Shown: positions 23,949-33,611, counted from the stretch's first letter. The stretch is DNA of 64,000 nt from CAZRXG01 sp964603985 (GCA_964603985.1 CAZRXG010000017.1:16298-80297), one strand, 5' to 3'. Numbers and translations: made by a program. The notes: generated by a model not told the origin, from the letters alone.

Positions 23949-25328
23949 ATGCCAACCCTTCCAGCCGAGCCTTTCCGCATCAAGGTCGTCGAGCCGATCC
24001 GCCGCACAACACGGGCCGAGCGCGAGCGGCTTCTGCGTGAAGCCGGTTACAACGTCTTCAGACTGCGAGCCGAGGAGATTTACATCGACCTATTGACCGA
24101 CAGCGGCACAGCCGCCATGAGTGATCACCAGTGGGCCGGGATTATGGAAGGCGACGAGTCCTACGCGGGCGCGCGCAACTTCTTCAAGCTCGAAGAGGCA
24201 ATTGGCACCATCTTCGGGTTCAAGCACTTCGTCCCCACCCACCAGGGCCGGGCAGCGGAGCACATCCTGTGCTCGATTCTGATCAAGCCCGGCGACCGCA
24301 TCCCCAACAACTCGCACTTCGACACCACCGGGGCCAACGTGCGCGCCGCCGGTGGTCACCCGATTGACCTGGTGATCGACGAGGCCAGAGAGCCGTCCAC
24401 CCACCACCCCTTCAAGGGCAACATGGACCCGGCCCGGCTCGAACGCTTCATCGAGGAGACGGGCGTCGAGTGCATCCCCTTCGGGATGATCACCATCACC
24501 AACAACGCCGCGGGCGGGCAGCCGGTTTCCATGGCCAACATCAAGGCCGTGGCGGACATCTACCACCGCCACAACATTCCCTTCATCATCGACGCCTGCC
24601 GTTACGCCGAGAATGCCTACTTCATCAAGCTGCGCGAGGAGGGCTACGCCGACAAAAGCCCGCTTGAGATCGCACAGGAGATGTTCAGCGTGGCCGACGG
24701 CTGCACCATGAGCGCCAAGAAGGACGCCCTGGTGAACATCGGCGGGTTCCTGTGCGTGAACGACGATGCCCTCTTCGAACAGATCAAGCAGGCCCTCATC
24801 CTGCGGGAGGGGTTCCCCACCTACGGCGGGCTGGCCGGGCGTGACCTGGAGGCCATCGCGCGCGGGCTGGCTGAAGGGCTGGACGAGGAATACCTGGCCT
24901 ACCGGCTGGCGCAGGTCGCCTACCTGGGGGACGGCCTGCTGGAGCACGGCATCCCGATCATCGAGCCGCCCGGCGGACACGCCATCTACGTCGATGCGGG
25001 GGCCTTCCTGCCCCACATCCCCGTCGATCAGTTTCCGGGGCAGGCGCTGGTGATCGAGCTTTACCTGGAGGGCGGCGTCCGGGCGGTCGAGCTTGGCAGT
25101 GTCGTCTTCGCACACCCCGACCCCGAAACAGGTGCGGTCGTCCACCCACCGCTTGAGCTGGTCCGGCTGGCGATTCCCAGGCGCGTCTACACGCGCAGTC
25201 ACATGGATTTCGTCATCGAGACGCTGGCCGCCATCGCCGCCCGCAAGGACCAGATCCGCGGGGTGCGTATCGTCAGGCAGCCTGAGCTGCTCCGCCACTT
25301 TACGGCAGAGTTTGAAATCGTAGGCTAA
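23949..25328 (+). CDS. Tryptophanase / tyrosine phenol-lyase family beta-eliminating lyase
   Basis: A 459-residue PLP enzyme of the aspartate-aminotransferase fold that splits tryptophan or tyrosine to indole or phenol, pyruvate and ammonia. Family segments: DSGTAAMSDHQWAGIMEGDE, HQGRAAEH, NNSHFDTT, IIDACRYAENAYFI, and the PLP Lys in TMSAKKD (about residue 257). I cannot tell tryptophanase from tyrosine phenol-lyase by eye; tryptophanase is the commoner annotation. AGGAG lies 9 bases before the ATG. Monocistronic by position. Confidence 0.88.
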   Translation: MPTLPAEPFRIKVVEPIRRTTRAERERLLREAGYNVFRLRAEEIYIDLLTDSGTAAMSDHQWAGIMEGDESYAGARNFFKLEEAIGTIFGFKHFVPTHQGRAAEHILCSILIKPGDRIPNNSHFDTTGANVRAAGGHPIDLVIDEAREPSTHHPFKGNMDPARLERFIEETGVECIPFGMITITNNAAGGQPVSMANIKAVADIYHRHNIPFIIDACRYAENAYFIKLREEGYADKSPLEIAQEMFSVADGCTMSAKKDALVNIGGFLCVNDDALFEQIKQALILREGFPTYGGLAGRDLEAIARGLAEGLDEEYLAYRLAQVAYLGDGLLEHGIPIIEPPGGHAIYVDAGAFLPHIPVDQFPGQALVIELYLEGGVRAVELGSVVFAHPDPETGAVVHPPLELVRLAIPRRVYTRSHMDFVIETLAAIAARKDQIRGVRIVRQPELLRHFTAEFEIVG

Positions 25329-25523
25329 ACGCAGGGTACACTCGTGCCATTACCTGATAAAAATACGCCAGACACCTGCACCAAACCCCCACCACGAGGC
25401 CGCCGCCGCGCGGCGTGGCCGGTCGCGCTCCCCACACAGACTGGCAGAAAGTGCCAAGATTCGCTATAGATGACGTAACACGGTATTGGTAACGCTTGGG
25501 TCAAGATCTGAAGTAGACTGTTA

Positions 25524-26996
25524 ATGGCTCTGTTTAAACGTCGAGACAGGCTTCCCCGGCTCCGGGCCGACGCATCGCGCAAACGGGCCGGACGGGGACA
25601 CACGAATCACCTGCCCCAACTCTCAGGCTACCGGGGCCGCAGGTCGAGACGCGGCCCGTCTCTGGCCTGGGCTGTGATCTGGGGATCGCTGGCGGTGCTG
25701 GCACTGGTCGTGACGGCACCTTACTGGATGCCCGCCGTTTCGTGGGTCATCCCCGACCGCTACATCATGGCCTACGCTCCGGATTCTGTGCAGCGCCTGG
25801 TGTTCGACATCGATGTCGAGGAGCAGGTGCCGACCGCAGTCGCAGCCAACGATGGCGCCGCTGACGATCTGCTCGTCGGCCTGGCCCCCACGGCCACGCC
25901 CACCCCGCCGCCGGCTGCCGCGTCTGGGGGCGGAGGAAGCCCGTCGGGTGGCTACATCCAGCCGACCCCCTTCGCCGTCGCGCCGACCCCCACCCTGACG
26001 CCGGTCTTTTCCTACGAGGTCGATCCCAGGGCAGAGGATAAGGACAACACCGCCAACCTGAGCCAGGCCGCCCACCTGCTCCAGGGGTTCTCGTTCTCCC
26101 AGCAGCGCTACAACAACTGCGGCCCGGCCTCGCTCGCGACGATGATGAGCTACTGGGGCGTAGATTTCACCCAGACCGAGGCAGCCGAATTCCTGAAGCC
26201 CACCCCTGAAGACCCCAACGTCCGCCCTGACGAGATGGCGGCCTTCATCGAAACCTACGACTACGAAATGGTGATCCGGGTTAACGGCAACATCGAGCTT
26301 CTCAAGCAACTGCTGCTGGCCGGGTATCCCGTCCTGATCGAGACCGGCTACGACCCCGAGCCGGAGACGGTGGGCTGGACATCGCATTACCTGACCATCG
26401 CGGGCTTCTCCATCGAAGACCAGGGCCTGATCGCGATGGACACCTACCGGCGGCCAAACTGGTACTATCCCTACCGCGAGATCGACAGGTACTGGCGGCA
26501 GTTCAACCGGCGGTACATGGTCGCCTACCGACCCGACCAGGCCGCGGCGGTGGCGTCGATCATCGGCGAAGACATGGACGACGAAACCATGTACACCAAG
26601 GCGCTCTACACCGCCCAGTTTGAGCTGAGCCTGGACCGCAACGACCCCTTCGGGTGGTTCAACCTGGGCAGCAGTCTGGTCGGGTTGGGCCGCTACGAAG
26701 AGGCTGCCACCGCCTTCGACCAGGCGCGTGACCTGGGGCTGCCCTGGCGCTTCCTGTGGTACCAGTTCACGCCCTTTGACGCCTATCTCCAGGTAGGCCG
26801 CTACGACGACGTGATCACGCTGGCCGACAGCGTACTGGAAAAGAAGAAAACCGAAGAACCCTTTTACTACAAGGGGCTGGCCTACGCCCGGCAAGGCGAC
26901 ACCAGTGCGGCGCGCTACCAGCTTACCCAGGCGCTCCGTTTCAACGAGAACTACATTGCGGCGCAGATTGCCCTTGACACACTCGGCGAAAACTAG
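25524..26996 (+). CDS. Membrane-anchored C39-like peptidase with TPR (copy 1)
   Basis: A 490-residue protein. A basic N-terminus and one membrane helix (about 52-72, AVIWGSLAVLALVVTAPYWM) suggest an exported, anchored domain. A Thr-Pro linker (about 120-165) leads to a C39-like papain-fold domain: catalytic Cys in YNNCGPASL (about 197), His in TSHYLTIAGF (about 290) and Asp in AMDTYRR. The C-terminus (about 365-490) has TPR repeats. C39 enzymes usually cleave double-glycine leaders; without an ABC exporter here, another substrate is likely. Its paralogue follows after 11 bases. Confidence 0.82.
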   Translation: MALFKRRDRLPRLRADASRKRAGRGHTNHLPQLSGYRGRRSRRGPSLAWAVIWGSLAVLALVVTAPYWMPAVSWVIPDRYIMAYAPDSVQRLVFDIDVEEQVPTAVAANDGAADDLLVGLAPTATPTPPPAAASGGGGSPSGGYIQPTPFAVAPTPTLTPVFSYEVDPRAEDKDNTANLSQAAHLLQGFSFSQQRYNNCGPASLATMMSYWGVDFTQTEAAEFLKPTPEDPNVRPDEMAAFIETYDYEMVIRVNGNIELLKQLLLAGYPVLIETGYDPEPETVGWTSHYLTIAGFSIEDQGLIAMDTYRRPNWYYPYREIDRYWRQFNRRYMVAYRPDQAAAVASIIGEDMDDETMYTKALYTAQFELSLDRNDPFGWFNLGSSLVGLGRYEEAATAFDQARDLGLPWRFLWYQFTPFDAYLQVGRYDDVITLADSVLEKKKTEEPFYYKGLAYARQGDTSAARYQLTQALRFNENYIAAQIALDTLGEN

Positions 26997-27007
26997 AGGG
27001 TAAACCC

Positions 27008-28447
27008 GTGACCCGTTCAGAGCCCGGCATCCCGCAGCTTCAAAAGCACGCCACTCCCAAGAGAACGAAAAGCCAACGTGTGGCCTGGATCGTGATCGGC
27101 GCCTCGGTGCTTGCGCTGGCCCTGGCCGTGACCCTGCCCTTCTGGCTGCCGGGCGTCGCGCGCCGCTTCATCCCCGACCGCTATCTGGTCGCCTACGCAC
27201 CGGAGGGCCTGAAGGAGATCATCTTCGACTCCGGGCCATCCAAGACGCTGCCTACCCCGATCCCCCAGCAGGGAAACCCGGCCGTCGATCTGCTGTCCGA
27301 AACGTCGTCCCCGTTTGCCATCAGCCCGACGCCGCCCCCCACCGTGCCCGAAGCAACCGCCAGCGGCGACGCGTCCGTTCAGCCCTCGCCCATCCCCTTC
27401 GGGCCAACGCCGACCCTCACACCGGCCTTCGTGCCGGAGAGCACCGAGGAGGTCGAAGGAGAACAGGCAACGCCCCTCGCCAGCCACCTCCTGACGGACT
27501 TCGTCTACACCGGGCAGGGTTGGAATAAATGCGGCCCGGCGACGCTCACCATGCTGCTCAGCTACTGGGGCGTGAACGTCACCCAGAACGACATCTCAAA
27601 TGTGATCAAGCCCCACCCCGAAGACTCAAACGTCACCCCCCACGAGCTGGCCGCCTACGTCGAGAGCCTGGGCTACGGCGCAACCGTGCGCATCAACGGC
27701 ACCCTCGACGTGCTCAAGGCGCTTATCGCCGCCGGGTACCCGGTCATGATCGAGCGCGGCTTCGACGAACTGCCGGAAGAGGGCTGGATGGGCCATTACA
27801 TGCTGATCATCGGCTTCTCGGAAGAAGACCAGGAACTGCTCGCCCTGGACTCCTACTGGGGGCGCAACCGGGTGCACGAAAACCAGGAGTTTCCCGTCGA
27901 GCACTGGCCCTACGACAGCCTCGACCGGGTGTGGCGGCACTTCAACCGCACCTATCTGGTCGTCTACGAGCCTGACCAGGCCGCCGAGGTGGCCGCCATC
28001 ATCGGCGAGGACATGGACGACGGGGCCATGTACGTCAACGCCCTGCGCCGCATCCAGGACGAATTACGTCTCAACGCAGACGACGTGTTTGGCTGGTTCA
28101 ACCTGGGCAGCGTGCTGACCGAGTTGGGCGACTACGAGAGCGCGGCAGCGTCCTACGACCAGGCACGCAGCGTCGGGCTGCCCTTCCGCATGTTGTGGTA
28201 CCAGTTCGGCATCTACGAGTCGTACTTTCAGGCGGAGCGCTACGAGGACGTGATGACGCTGGCCAACACCATCCTGGCGATTGACAACTACCCCGAATCC
28301 GAGGAAGCTTACTACTATCGCGGGCGGGTCTACGAGGCACGCGGGCAGATCAGGTCGGCGCGCCGCGAATACAAGCAGGCGCTGCACTACAACCCAGGCT
28401 ACGAAAAAGCGCAGTTGGCGCTGGCTGAACTGGAAGACGATGGGTAA
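27008..28447 (+). CDS. Membrane-anchored C39-like peptidase with TPR (copy 2)
   Basis: A 479-residue paralogue of the preceding gene with the same order: N-terminal membrane helix (about 30-50), linker, C39-like domain with Cys in WNKCGPATL, His in MGHYMLIIGF and Asp in ALDSYWG, then TPR repeats. It starts with GTG at 27008, 11 bases after copy 1, so the pair is one operon formed by tandem duplication. The peptidase and TPR parts are well conserved between copies, while the linkers have diverged. Confidence 0.82.
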   Translation: MTRSEPGIPQLQKHATPKRTKSQRVAWIVIGASVLALALAVTLPFWLPGVARRFIPDRYLVAYAPEGLKEIIFDSGPSKTLPTPIPQQGNPAVDLLSETSSPFAISPTPPPTVPEATASGDASVQPSPIPFGPTPTLTPAFVPESTEEVEGEQATPLASHLLTDFVYTGQGWNKCGPATLTMLLSYWGVNVTQNDISNVIKPHPEDSNVTPHELAAYVESLGYGATVRINGTLDVLKALIAAGYPVMIERGFDELPEEGWMGHYMLIIGFSEEDQELLALDSYWGRNRVHENQEFPVEHWPYDSLDRVWRHFNRTYLVVYEPDQAAEVAAIIGEDMDDGAMYVNALRRIQDELRLNADDVFGWFNLGSVLTELGDYESAAASYDQARSVGLPFRMLWYQFGIYESYFQAERYEDVMTLANTILAIDNYPESEEAYYYRGRVYEARGQIRSARREYKQALHYNPGYEKAQLALAELEDDG

Positions 28448-28556
28448 AACCGGGTCACTTCGCTTCTGACTTCGCCACAGCGAGGGCGGCAGCCGCAGCG
28501 CCGCGCGGCACAGACGACAGCCGCCCTTATCATTTTGCCAGCACACGGAGCAGCCA

Positions 28557-30191
28557 ATGGATGAGACGACTCCAGTCCCCTCCCCGCAGCAGAATGGCGA
28601 CAGCGCCGTCCAGGTCGCCCGGTCGACGCTGGTCGTGGTGGGCGGGCTGGCGGCGTCCTTCATCATCGGGCCGGTGCGCCAGGGCATCATCTCCAACAAA
28701 TTCGGCACCAGCGCCGCGCTCGACGCGTACACGGCGGCTAACAGCCTCTCGGAACTGCTGGTCGCGACGCTGGCCTACGGCACGCTGACCTTCGCCTTCA
28801 TGCCGGTCTACGCCGAGCTGCTCGCCAGAGACAGCAGAGACAACGCAAACAGGCTGTTCAGCCAGGTCGTCACCCTGGTCTTCGTGCTGGCCGGGCTGGC
28901 GGCGGTGGTGGCCGCCCTGCTGGCCCCGACGCTGGTCGGTGCGCCGGGCTGGGGCATCGGACAGGGATTCCCACCCGACATCCAGCGCCTGACCGTGCAG
29001 TTGATCCGCATCCTGCTGTTCTCAACCATCATCTTCGCCGCCAGCGGCATCCTGACGGGCACGCTGCACGTCCACCAGCACTTTCTGCTCCCGGCCCTCG
29101 CCCCCGTCGTGTACAGCGGCGGGATCATCTTCGGCGCGCTGGCCCTCGCCCCCTCGATGGGCATCTTCGGGCTGGCGTGGGGCGCGGTCATCGGCGCGGC
29201 ATTTCATCTGCTGATCCAGGTGCCGGGCCTGATCGCCTTCAGTGTCCGATGGCGTCCGGTCTTCGACTGGCGCAGCCCCACCCTGGGCCGCGTCTTCGTC
29301 CTCATGGCACCGCGCGTCGTCGACCTGCTGATGGCCCGAATCAGTATCGGCTGGCTGAACGGCAGCATCGGCTCGGCGCTGGGCGAGGGGCGCGTCTCGG
29401 CGCTGGGCTACGCCTACCAGTTGATGAACATCCCCTGGACGCTCGTCGGGACGGCCATCGCCTTCGCCATCTTCCCCACCATGACGAAGATGGCCGCCCG
29501 CAAAGACGTGGACGCCCAGCGCAAGGCCCTCAGCGGGGCGCTGCGCGCCATATTCACGCTCAGCATCCCGGCTGCGGTCGGGATGATCATGCTCGGTCGG
29601 CCCCTCATCCGGTTGCTGTTCGAGCGCGGCGAGTTCACCGCACAGAGCACCGAGCTGGTGTTTTATGCCCTGCAATTCTACATGGTGTTCCTGCTGGGCC
29701 AGTCCATGCTGGACGTGGTCGTCAGGGCCTTTGCCGCCCAGCAGGACACGCTGACGCCGCTGCTGGTGTCCTTCTTCACCACTGCGCTGAACATCGGCCT
29801 CGCCATCTGGCTCTCGCGCCCCATCGCCGAGGGCGGCCTTGAGCACGGCGGGCTGGCGCTGGCCAACGGCGTGGCGGTGACGGTCGAATCCCTGATCGGG
29901 CTGACGATCCTGCACTTCCGCTGGCGTGGCGTCAACGCCCGGCGCATCCTGGTCAACGTCGGTAAGGCCGGGCTGGCGGCGGCTGTCATGGGGGGCATGC
30001 TGTGGGCCTTTCAGACCATTTTACAGCCGGGCGCGCTGATCGCGGTGGTGGGCGGTGGGGCGTTGGGTGTAGGCGTCTACTTCGCGGTGGCGCTGGCGCT
30101 CGGCATCGAGGAGATACGAACCATCCCGCTGGCACTGATCCGCCGCTTTCTGGATCGCGGCAGGACGGCGGAGGCGTATGCGGATCGTTGA
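28557..30191 (+). CDS. murJ: Lipid II flippase MurJ (MviN family)
   Basis: A 544-residue polytopic protein of the MOP superfamily with about 14 membrane helices. MurJ flips lipid-linked peptidoglycan precursor across the membrane. Recognisable segments: ISNKFGTSAALDAYTAANSL near the N-terminus, FMPVYAELLARD, and RPLIRLLFERGEFTAQST near residue 345. GGAG lies a few bases before the ATG. Its 3' end overlaps the next gene by 14 bases, starting a run of tightly packed genes. With uppP it indicates peptidoglycan synthesis in this organism. Confidence 0.9.
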   Translation: MDETTPVPSPQQNGDSAVQVARSTLVVVGGLAASFIIGPVRQGIISNKFGTSAALDAYTAANSLSELLVATLAYGTLTFAFMPVYAELLARDSRDNANRLFSQVVTLVFVLAGLAAVVAALLAPTLVGAPGWGIGQGFPPDIQRLTVQLIRILLFSTIIFAASGILTGTLHVHQHFLLPALAPVVYSGGIIFGALALAPSMGIFGLAWGAVIGAAFHLLIQVPGLIAFSVRWRPVFDWRSPTLGRVFVLMAPRVVDLLMARISIGWLNGSIGSALGEGRVSALGYAYQLMNIPWTLVGTAIAFAIFPTMTKMAARKDVDAQRKALSGALRAIFTLSIPAAVGMIMLGRPLIRLLFERGEFTAQSTELVFYALQFYMVFLLGQSMLDVVVRAFAAQQDTLTPLLVSFFTTALNIGLAIWLSRPIAEGGLEHGGLALANGVAVTVESLIGLTILHFRWRGVNARRILVNVGKAGLAAAVMGGMLWAFQTILQPGALIAVVGGGALGVGVYFAVALALGIEEIRTIPLALIRRFLDRGRTAEAYADR

Positions 30192-30714
30192 CCTGACCCG
30201 CTTCTTCGACGCCTTGCAGCGGCTCTGCCCGGCGGAGACCCGCGATCAGGTGGAGAAACTGCTGATCGTCGGGCCGGGGCGGTACGAGGTGTGCGTTGAC
30301 CTGCTCACCCTGTTCCCCCGATCACGGCTGACGGCCGTCGACATCAACCCGGCGGTGATCGAGCGCCTCGCCGACCGGCTGTCCGAGTACGGCGAGCGGG
30401 TGCGCACCGTCACAGGCAACGCCGCCGATCTGCCGGAAGCCGCGCCGGGGCCGTACAATCTGGTCGTCATCCGCCACCCCGACGTTGCCAGGGCCCCGGA
30501 GACGTGGCAGAAAGCAATCGCGGCCTGCTCCGGCGAGATGAGCGCGAGCGGGCTGCTCGTCGTCACGACCTACTCGCTGCCCGAAGCGAGCTTCGTCGAC
30601 CGGGCGGCGGAGGCGCTCGCGCTGACCATGCGAGCAGGCTCACCCTATACGGCCATCCCGGTCGCATTACAGGGCAATGATCGCTATATTCTGGCCTACG
30701 AGCGGTCAGAGTAG
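30178..30714 (+). CDS. Class I SAM-dependent methyltransferase-like protein
   Basis: A 178-residue protein with a partial Rossmann pattern: LLIVGPGRYEVCVDLL (motif I position), LTAVDINPAVIERL (motif II acidic residue) and NAADLPEAAPGPYNLVVIRHPD. The SAM-binding glycine motif is short, so binding is likely but not certain. It overlaps the murJ end by 14 bases and is probably translated from the same mRNA. Substrate unknown. Confidence 0.65.
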   Translation: MRIVDLTRFFDALQRLCPAETRDQVEKLLIVGPGRYEVCVDLLTLFPRSRLTAVDINPAVIERLADRLSEYGERVRTVTGNAADLPEAAPGPYNLVVIRHPDVARAPETWQKAIAACSGEMSASGLLVVTTYSLPEASFVDRAAEALALTMRAGSPYTAIPVALQGNDRYILAYERSE

Positions 30715-30755
30715 GCCGCCCGGCCTCGTCCGAGCACAAAGGGGGAACGGATACC

Positions 30756-31256
30756 ATGAGGCTGTTAGTACGCGTACTGAACTACTGGAGCTACCCGGTC
30801 TTTTCGATCATTTTCCTTGGCGTGGTGAGCTTCCTGCTGGCGGGGAACGGTGTGCAGCTTGCAGACATGATCGTGCTGGCGATCCTGGTGATCGCACTGT
30901 TCGTGGTATGGCAGCTTCTGCACACCACCCAGACCGAGGAAGCAAACACGTTGCAGCAGTTTGAGCAGATGCTTAAAACCGGCCAACACGCCACCGTCGT
31001 TGAGTTCTTCTCGTCGTACTGTATGGCCTGCATCGCGGCGAAACCCATCATCGACGGCTTTGAGGCGGAAGCCGGAGAGCGCGTCCAGATCATCCGCCTC
31101 AACATCGACCAGGAGCCGGGCAAATCGCTGGTCGAGGAGTACGGCGTCGTCTTTACACCCACCTTCATCTACTTCGACGCGGACGGCAACCGGCTGCGTG
31201 AGAGCGTCGGCGTGCTGGACAAAGCCCGCTTCCTGTACGAGCTTGAGCGCTCATGA
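30756..31256 (+). CDS. Membrane-anchored thioredoxin-like protein
   Basis: A 166-residue protein: two N-terminal hydrophobic helices (about 10-50), then a thioredoxin fold with the redox pair Cys-Met-Ala-Cys (SSYCMACIAAKP, about residues 85-96) and the cis-Pro segment VVFTPTFIYF. It probably reduces or oxidises thiols at the membrane surface. The stop overlaps the next start by 4 bases (ATGA), so it is coupled to the methyltransferase gene. Confidence 0.85.
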   Translation: MRLLVRVLNYWSYPVFSIIFLGVVSFLLAGNGVQLADMIVLAILVIALFVVWQLLHTTQTEEANTLQQFEQMLKTGQHATVVEFFSSYCMACIAAKPIIDGFEAEAGERVQIIRLNIDQEPGKSLVEEYGVVFTPTFIYFDADGNRLRESVGVLDKARFLYELERS

Positions 31257-31846
31257 GCCGGCGGCTCTTCTTCTGGGCCTGGTACCTGATGGGCCGCGTG
31301 CCCTGGGACACGGGTATCACCCCGCCGGAGATCGTCGCCCTGATCGAGCGCGAGCAGCTACCCTCCGGCCACGCGATTGACCTCGGCTGCGGGACGGGCA
31401 CCAACGTCATCTACCTGGCGCAACACGGCTGGCGGGCGGTCGGCATCGACTACATCGCCCGCCCGATCAACGCGGCCCGGCGCAAGGCCCGCCGCGCGGG
31501 CGTCGCCGACCGGACGCGCTTTCTGGTCGGCGATATCGCCCATCTCTCGTTGATGGACCTGGGCGGCCCCTTCGACCTGGCGATGGACATCGGCTGCGGG
31601 CACAGCCTTCCAACCGGGGCGCAGGCCGTCTACGCCAACGACCTGGCACGGATCGTCAGGCCGGGCGGCGTCTTCATGCTCTACATGTTCCGTCCCACCC
31701 CGGGCCGACCGGGCGGCCTCGGGCCGGAGGCCGTCGAGGGGTTGTTTGCGCCCGCCTTCCGGCTGGTGTGGACCGACCTGGGCGAAGATACCGCCGCCCA
31801 CTCTGCGTCGGCCTGGTACCGCCTCGAACGGGTTGGTTTGGCCTGA
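31253..31846 (+). CDS. Class I SAM-dependent methyltransferase
   Basis: A 197-residue enzyme with a clear SAM-binding motif AIDLGCGTGTNVIYLA (about residues 40-55), the acidic motif II in AVGIDYIARPIN and the post-motif AMDIGCGHSLP. The family is close to the TPMT/UbiE-like small-molecule methyltransferases. The substrate cannot be inferred. It overlaps both neighbours (ATGA with the thioredoxin gene, one base with the phosphomutase-like gene). Confidence 0.82.
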   Translation: MSRRLFFWAWYLMGRVPWDTGITPPEIVALIEREQLPSGHAIDLGCGTGTNVIYLAQHGWRAVGIDYIARPINAARRKARRAGVADRTRFLVGDIAHLSLMDLGGPFDLAMDIGCGHSLPTGAQAVYANDLARIVRPGGVFMLYMFRPTPGRPGGLGPEAVEGLFAPAFRLVWTDLGEDTAAHSASAWYRLERVGLA

Positions 31847-32805
31847 TGCGCGTTCTGTTCCTCTTCTTTGACGGCTTCGGCCTGGGCGACGACGATCCTG
31901 AGCGCAACGCCCTCGCCGCCGCCGACCTGCCCACCCTGACGAGCTTCACCGGTGGTCGTCGCTGGCTGCGCGGTCTCCCCCGCGTCGAGAGCGAGCGCGG
32001 CACCTTCATCCCCACCGATGCCCGGCTCGGCGTCGAGGGCAGACCGCAGAGCGCGACCGGTCAGGCCGCCATCATGACCGGCGTCAACGTCCCCGCCGTG
32101 CTTGGCCGCCACTACGGCCCCAAGCCAACCCCCGAAATCGCCGCCATCATCCGGCGCGAAGGCTTCGCCAAAAAGCTGGTCAAGGCCGGTTTGAAAGTCG
32201 GTATGCTGAACGCCTATCCCTCCCGCTTCCTGGAAGGCATCGAGAGCGGCAAGCGCCTGCCCTCCTCTGCCCAGTTGGCGATGCGTGACGCAGGCGTCCG
32301 GCTGTTTGACGGGCAGGCTTTTCTCGACCGGCGGGCGATGTCGGTTGACTTCACCGGCGAGCTGTGGCGCGGCTACGCGGCCCACAACGACGCGGCCAGC
32401 AAAGTCTGGCGCGTGCGCATGAACCGGGAGGATACCCCGGTCATGTCCCCCGTCGAGGCCGGGCGGCTGCTCGCACAGTTGGCGCGGGCATACGACTTCG
32501 CCTTCTTCGATCACTGGCTGACCGACTATCTCGGCCATCGCGGCACCATCGACCAGACGCTCCGCCTGATCACGACCATCGACCGCGTGCTCGCCGGGCT
32601 GCTGGCCGAATGGGACGACCGCGACGGGCTGATCGTACTCACCAGCGATCACGGCAACTTCGAAGATCTGAGCCAGCGCGGGCACACCCGCAACCCCGTA
32701 CCGACGCTGGTCGTCGGCCAGGCGCGGCACGCCCTCGCCAACGACCTGACCGACTTGACCGGCTTTGCCCCCGCCATCCTCCGCACGTTTGACAGCGCCC
32801 GGTAG
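31846..32805 (+). CDS. Alkaline-phosphatase-superfamily metalloenzyme (phosphomutase-like)
   Basis: A 319-residue protein. FLFFDGFGLG at the N-terminus and TSDHGNFEDLSQRGHTRNPVP near the C-terminus match the metal-binding motifs of the phosphopentomutase/cofactor-independent phosphoglycerate mutase family; the catalytic Ser/Thr position falls in QSATGQAAIMTG (about 64-75). The ATG at 31846 is chosen over a far upstream ATG because it overlaps the previous stop by one base (TGATG) and begins directly with the domain. Specific substrate unknown. Confidence 0.8.
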   Translation: MRVLFLFFDGFGLGDDDPERNALAAADLPTLTSFTGGRRWLRGLPRVESERGTFIPTDARLGVEGRPQSATGQAAIMTGVNVPAVLGRHYGPKPTPEIAAIIRREGFAKKLVKAGLKVGMLNAYPSRFLEGIESGKRLPSSAQLAMRDAGVRLFDGQAFLDRRAMSVDFTGELWRGYAAHNDAASKVWRVRMNREDTPVMSPVEAGRLLAQLARAYDFAFFDHWLTDYLGHRGTIDQTLRLITTIDRVLAGLLAEWDDRDGLIVLTSDHGNFEDLSQRGHTRNPVPTLVVGQARHALANDLTDLTGFAPAILRTFDSAR

Positions 32806-32907
32806 CGGCACTTTCTCGCAGATATGTGGCGTGTTTTCGCGCTTACCTGTACTATAAGCTTAGACTGAGTGAACGCCGGTAATCAGATCAAAGGCAGATA
32901 GTGCGCC

Positions 32908-33507
32908 ATGGTAGCGAAGCAGACGCAGAATTACTCAACAGAGGAGCGCCGCCTTTTACTCAAGATAGCCCGGCAGGGCATCCAGGCGGCTGCAAGCCGC
33001 AAAAGTCTGCCCGGCCTCAACCTGGAGGAGTTGCCGGAGAAGCTCCGGCAGCCGGGGGCCTGCTTCATCACCCTGCAGAAGAATGCCCAGTTGCGAGGCT
33101 GCACCGGTACGCTGGTTGCCCAGCTCCCCCTGGCGCAGGAAGTACTGCAAACTGCTGCGCAGACGGCCATCCACGATTACCGCTTCGATCCCGTCAGGCC
33201 GGAGGAAGAGCCGGAACTGGAGATTGAGATCTCGGTTCTGACCCCTTCACAGCCGCTCGAAGTTCCTACCCCCCCAGACCTACCCAACCTGATCCGCCCA
33301 GGCATCGACGGCGTGACGCTGCGCAAAGGCTTCCACCGGGCAACTTTTCTCCCGCAGGTGTGGGAGCAGATCCCCGACCCGGTTGAGTTTCTCGACAGGC
33401 TGTGCCAGAAGATGGGACTGCCGCGCCGGGCGTGGCTTGAGCCGGGCATGGAAGCCGATGTGTACCAGGTGGAAAAGTTCTCCGAAGAAGAACTGGCGGA
33501 GACCTGA
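32908..33507 (+). CDS. AMMECR1-domain protein (AmmeMemoRadiSam system protein A)
   Basis: A 199-residue AMMECR1-domain protein. The signature LRGCTGTL lies near residue 66, with HDYRFDPVRPEE and LEIEISVLTP as in the family. It is the A component of the AmmeMemoRadiSam set found in bacteria and archaea; the Memo-like B and radical-SAM C genes are not adjacent. The biochemical activity of this family is not settled. Confidence 0.88.
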   Translation: MVAKQTQNYSTEERRLLLKIARQGIQAAASRKSLPGLNLEELPEKLRQPGACFITLQKNAQLRGCTGTLVAQLPLAQEVLQTAAQTAIHDYRFDPVRPEEEPELEIEISVLTPSQPLEVPTPPDLPNLIRPGIDGVTLRKGFHRATFLPQVWEQIPDPVEFLDRLCQKMGLPRRAWLEPGMEADVYQVEKFSEEELAET

Positions 33508-33559
33508 TGGCCCCGCCACATAACTCAAAGCCCCGTAAAACGGCGCTCAGTATCGAACT

Positions 33560-33587
33560 GTAGGGACGGTTCGCGAACCGCCCCTAC
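33560..33587. repeat. REP-like palindrome
   Basis: A nearly perfect 28-base inverted repeat: GTAGGG, A, CGGTTCG and the mirror arms CGAACCG, C, CCCTAC. It resembles repetitive palindromes scattered in Chloroflexota genomes. A related element occurs at 57888-57911. Confidence 0.6.
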
Positions 33588-33611
33588 CGCAAGCGGCTCT
33601 TGGATAGGCCC

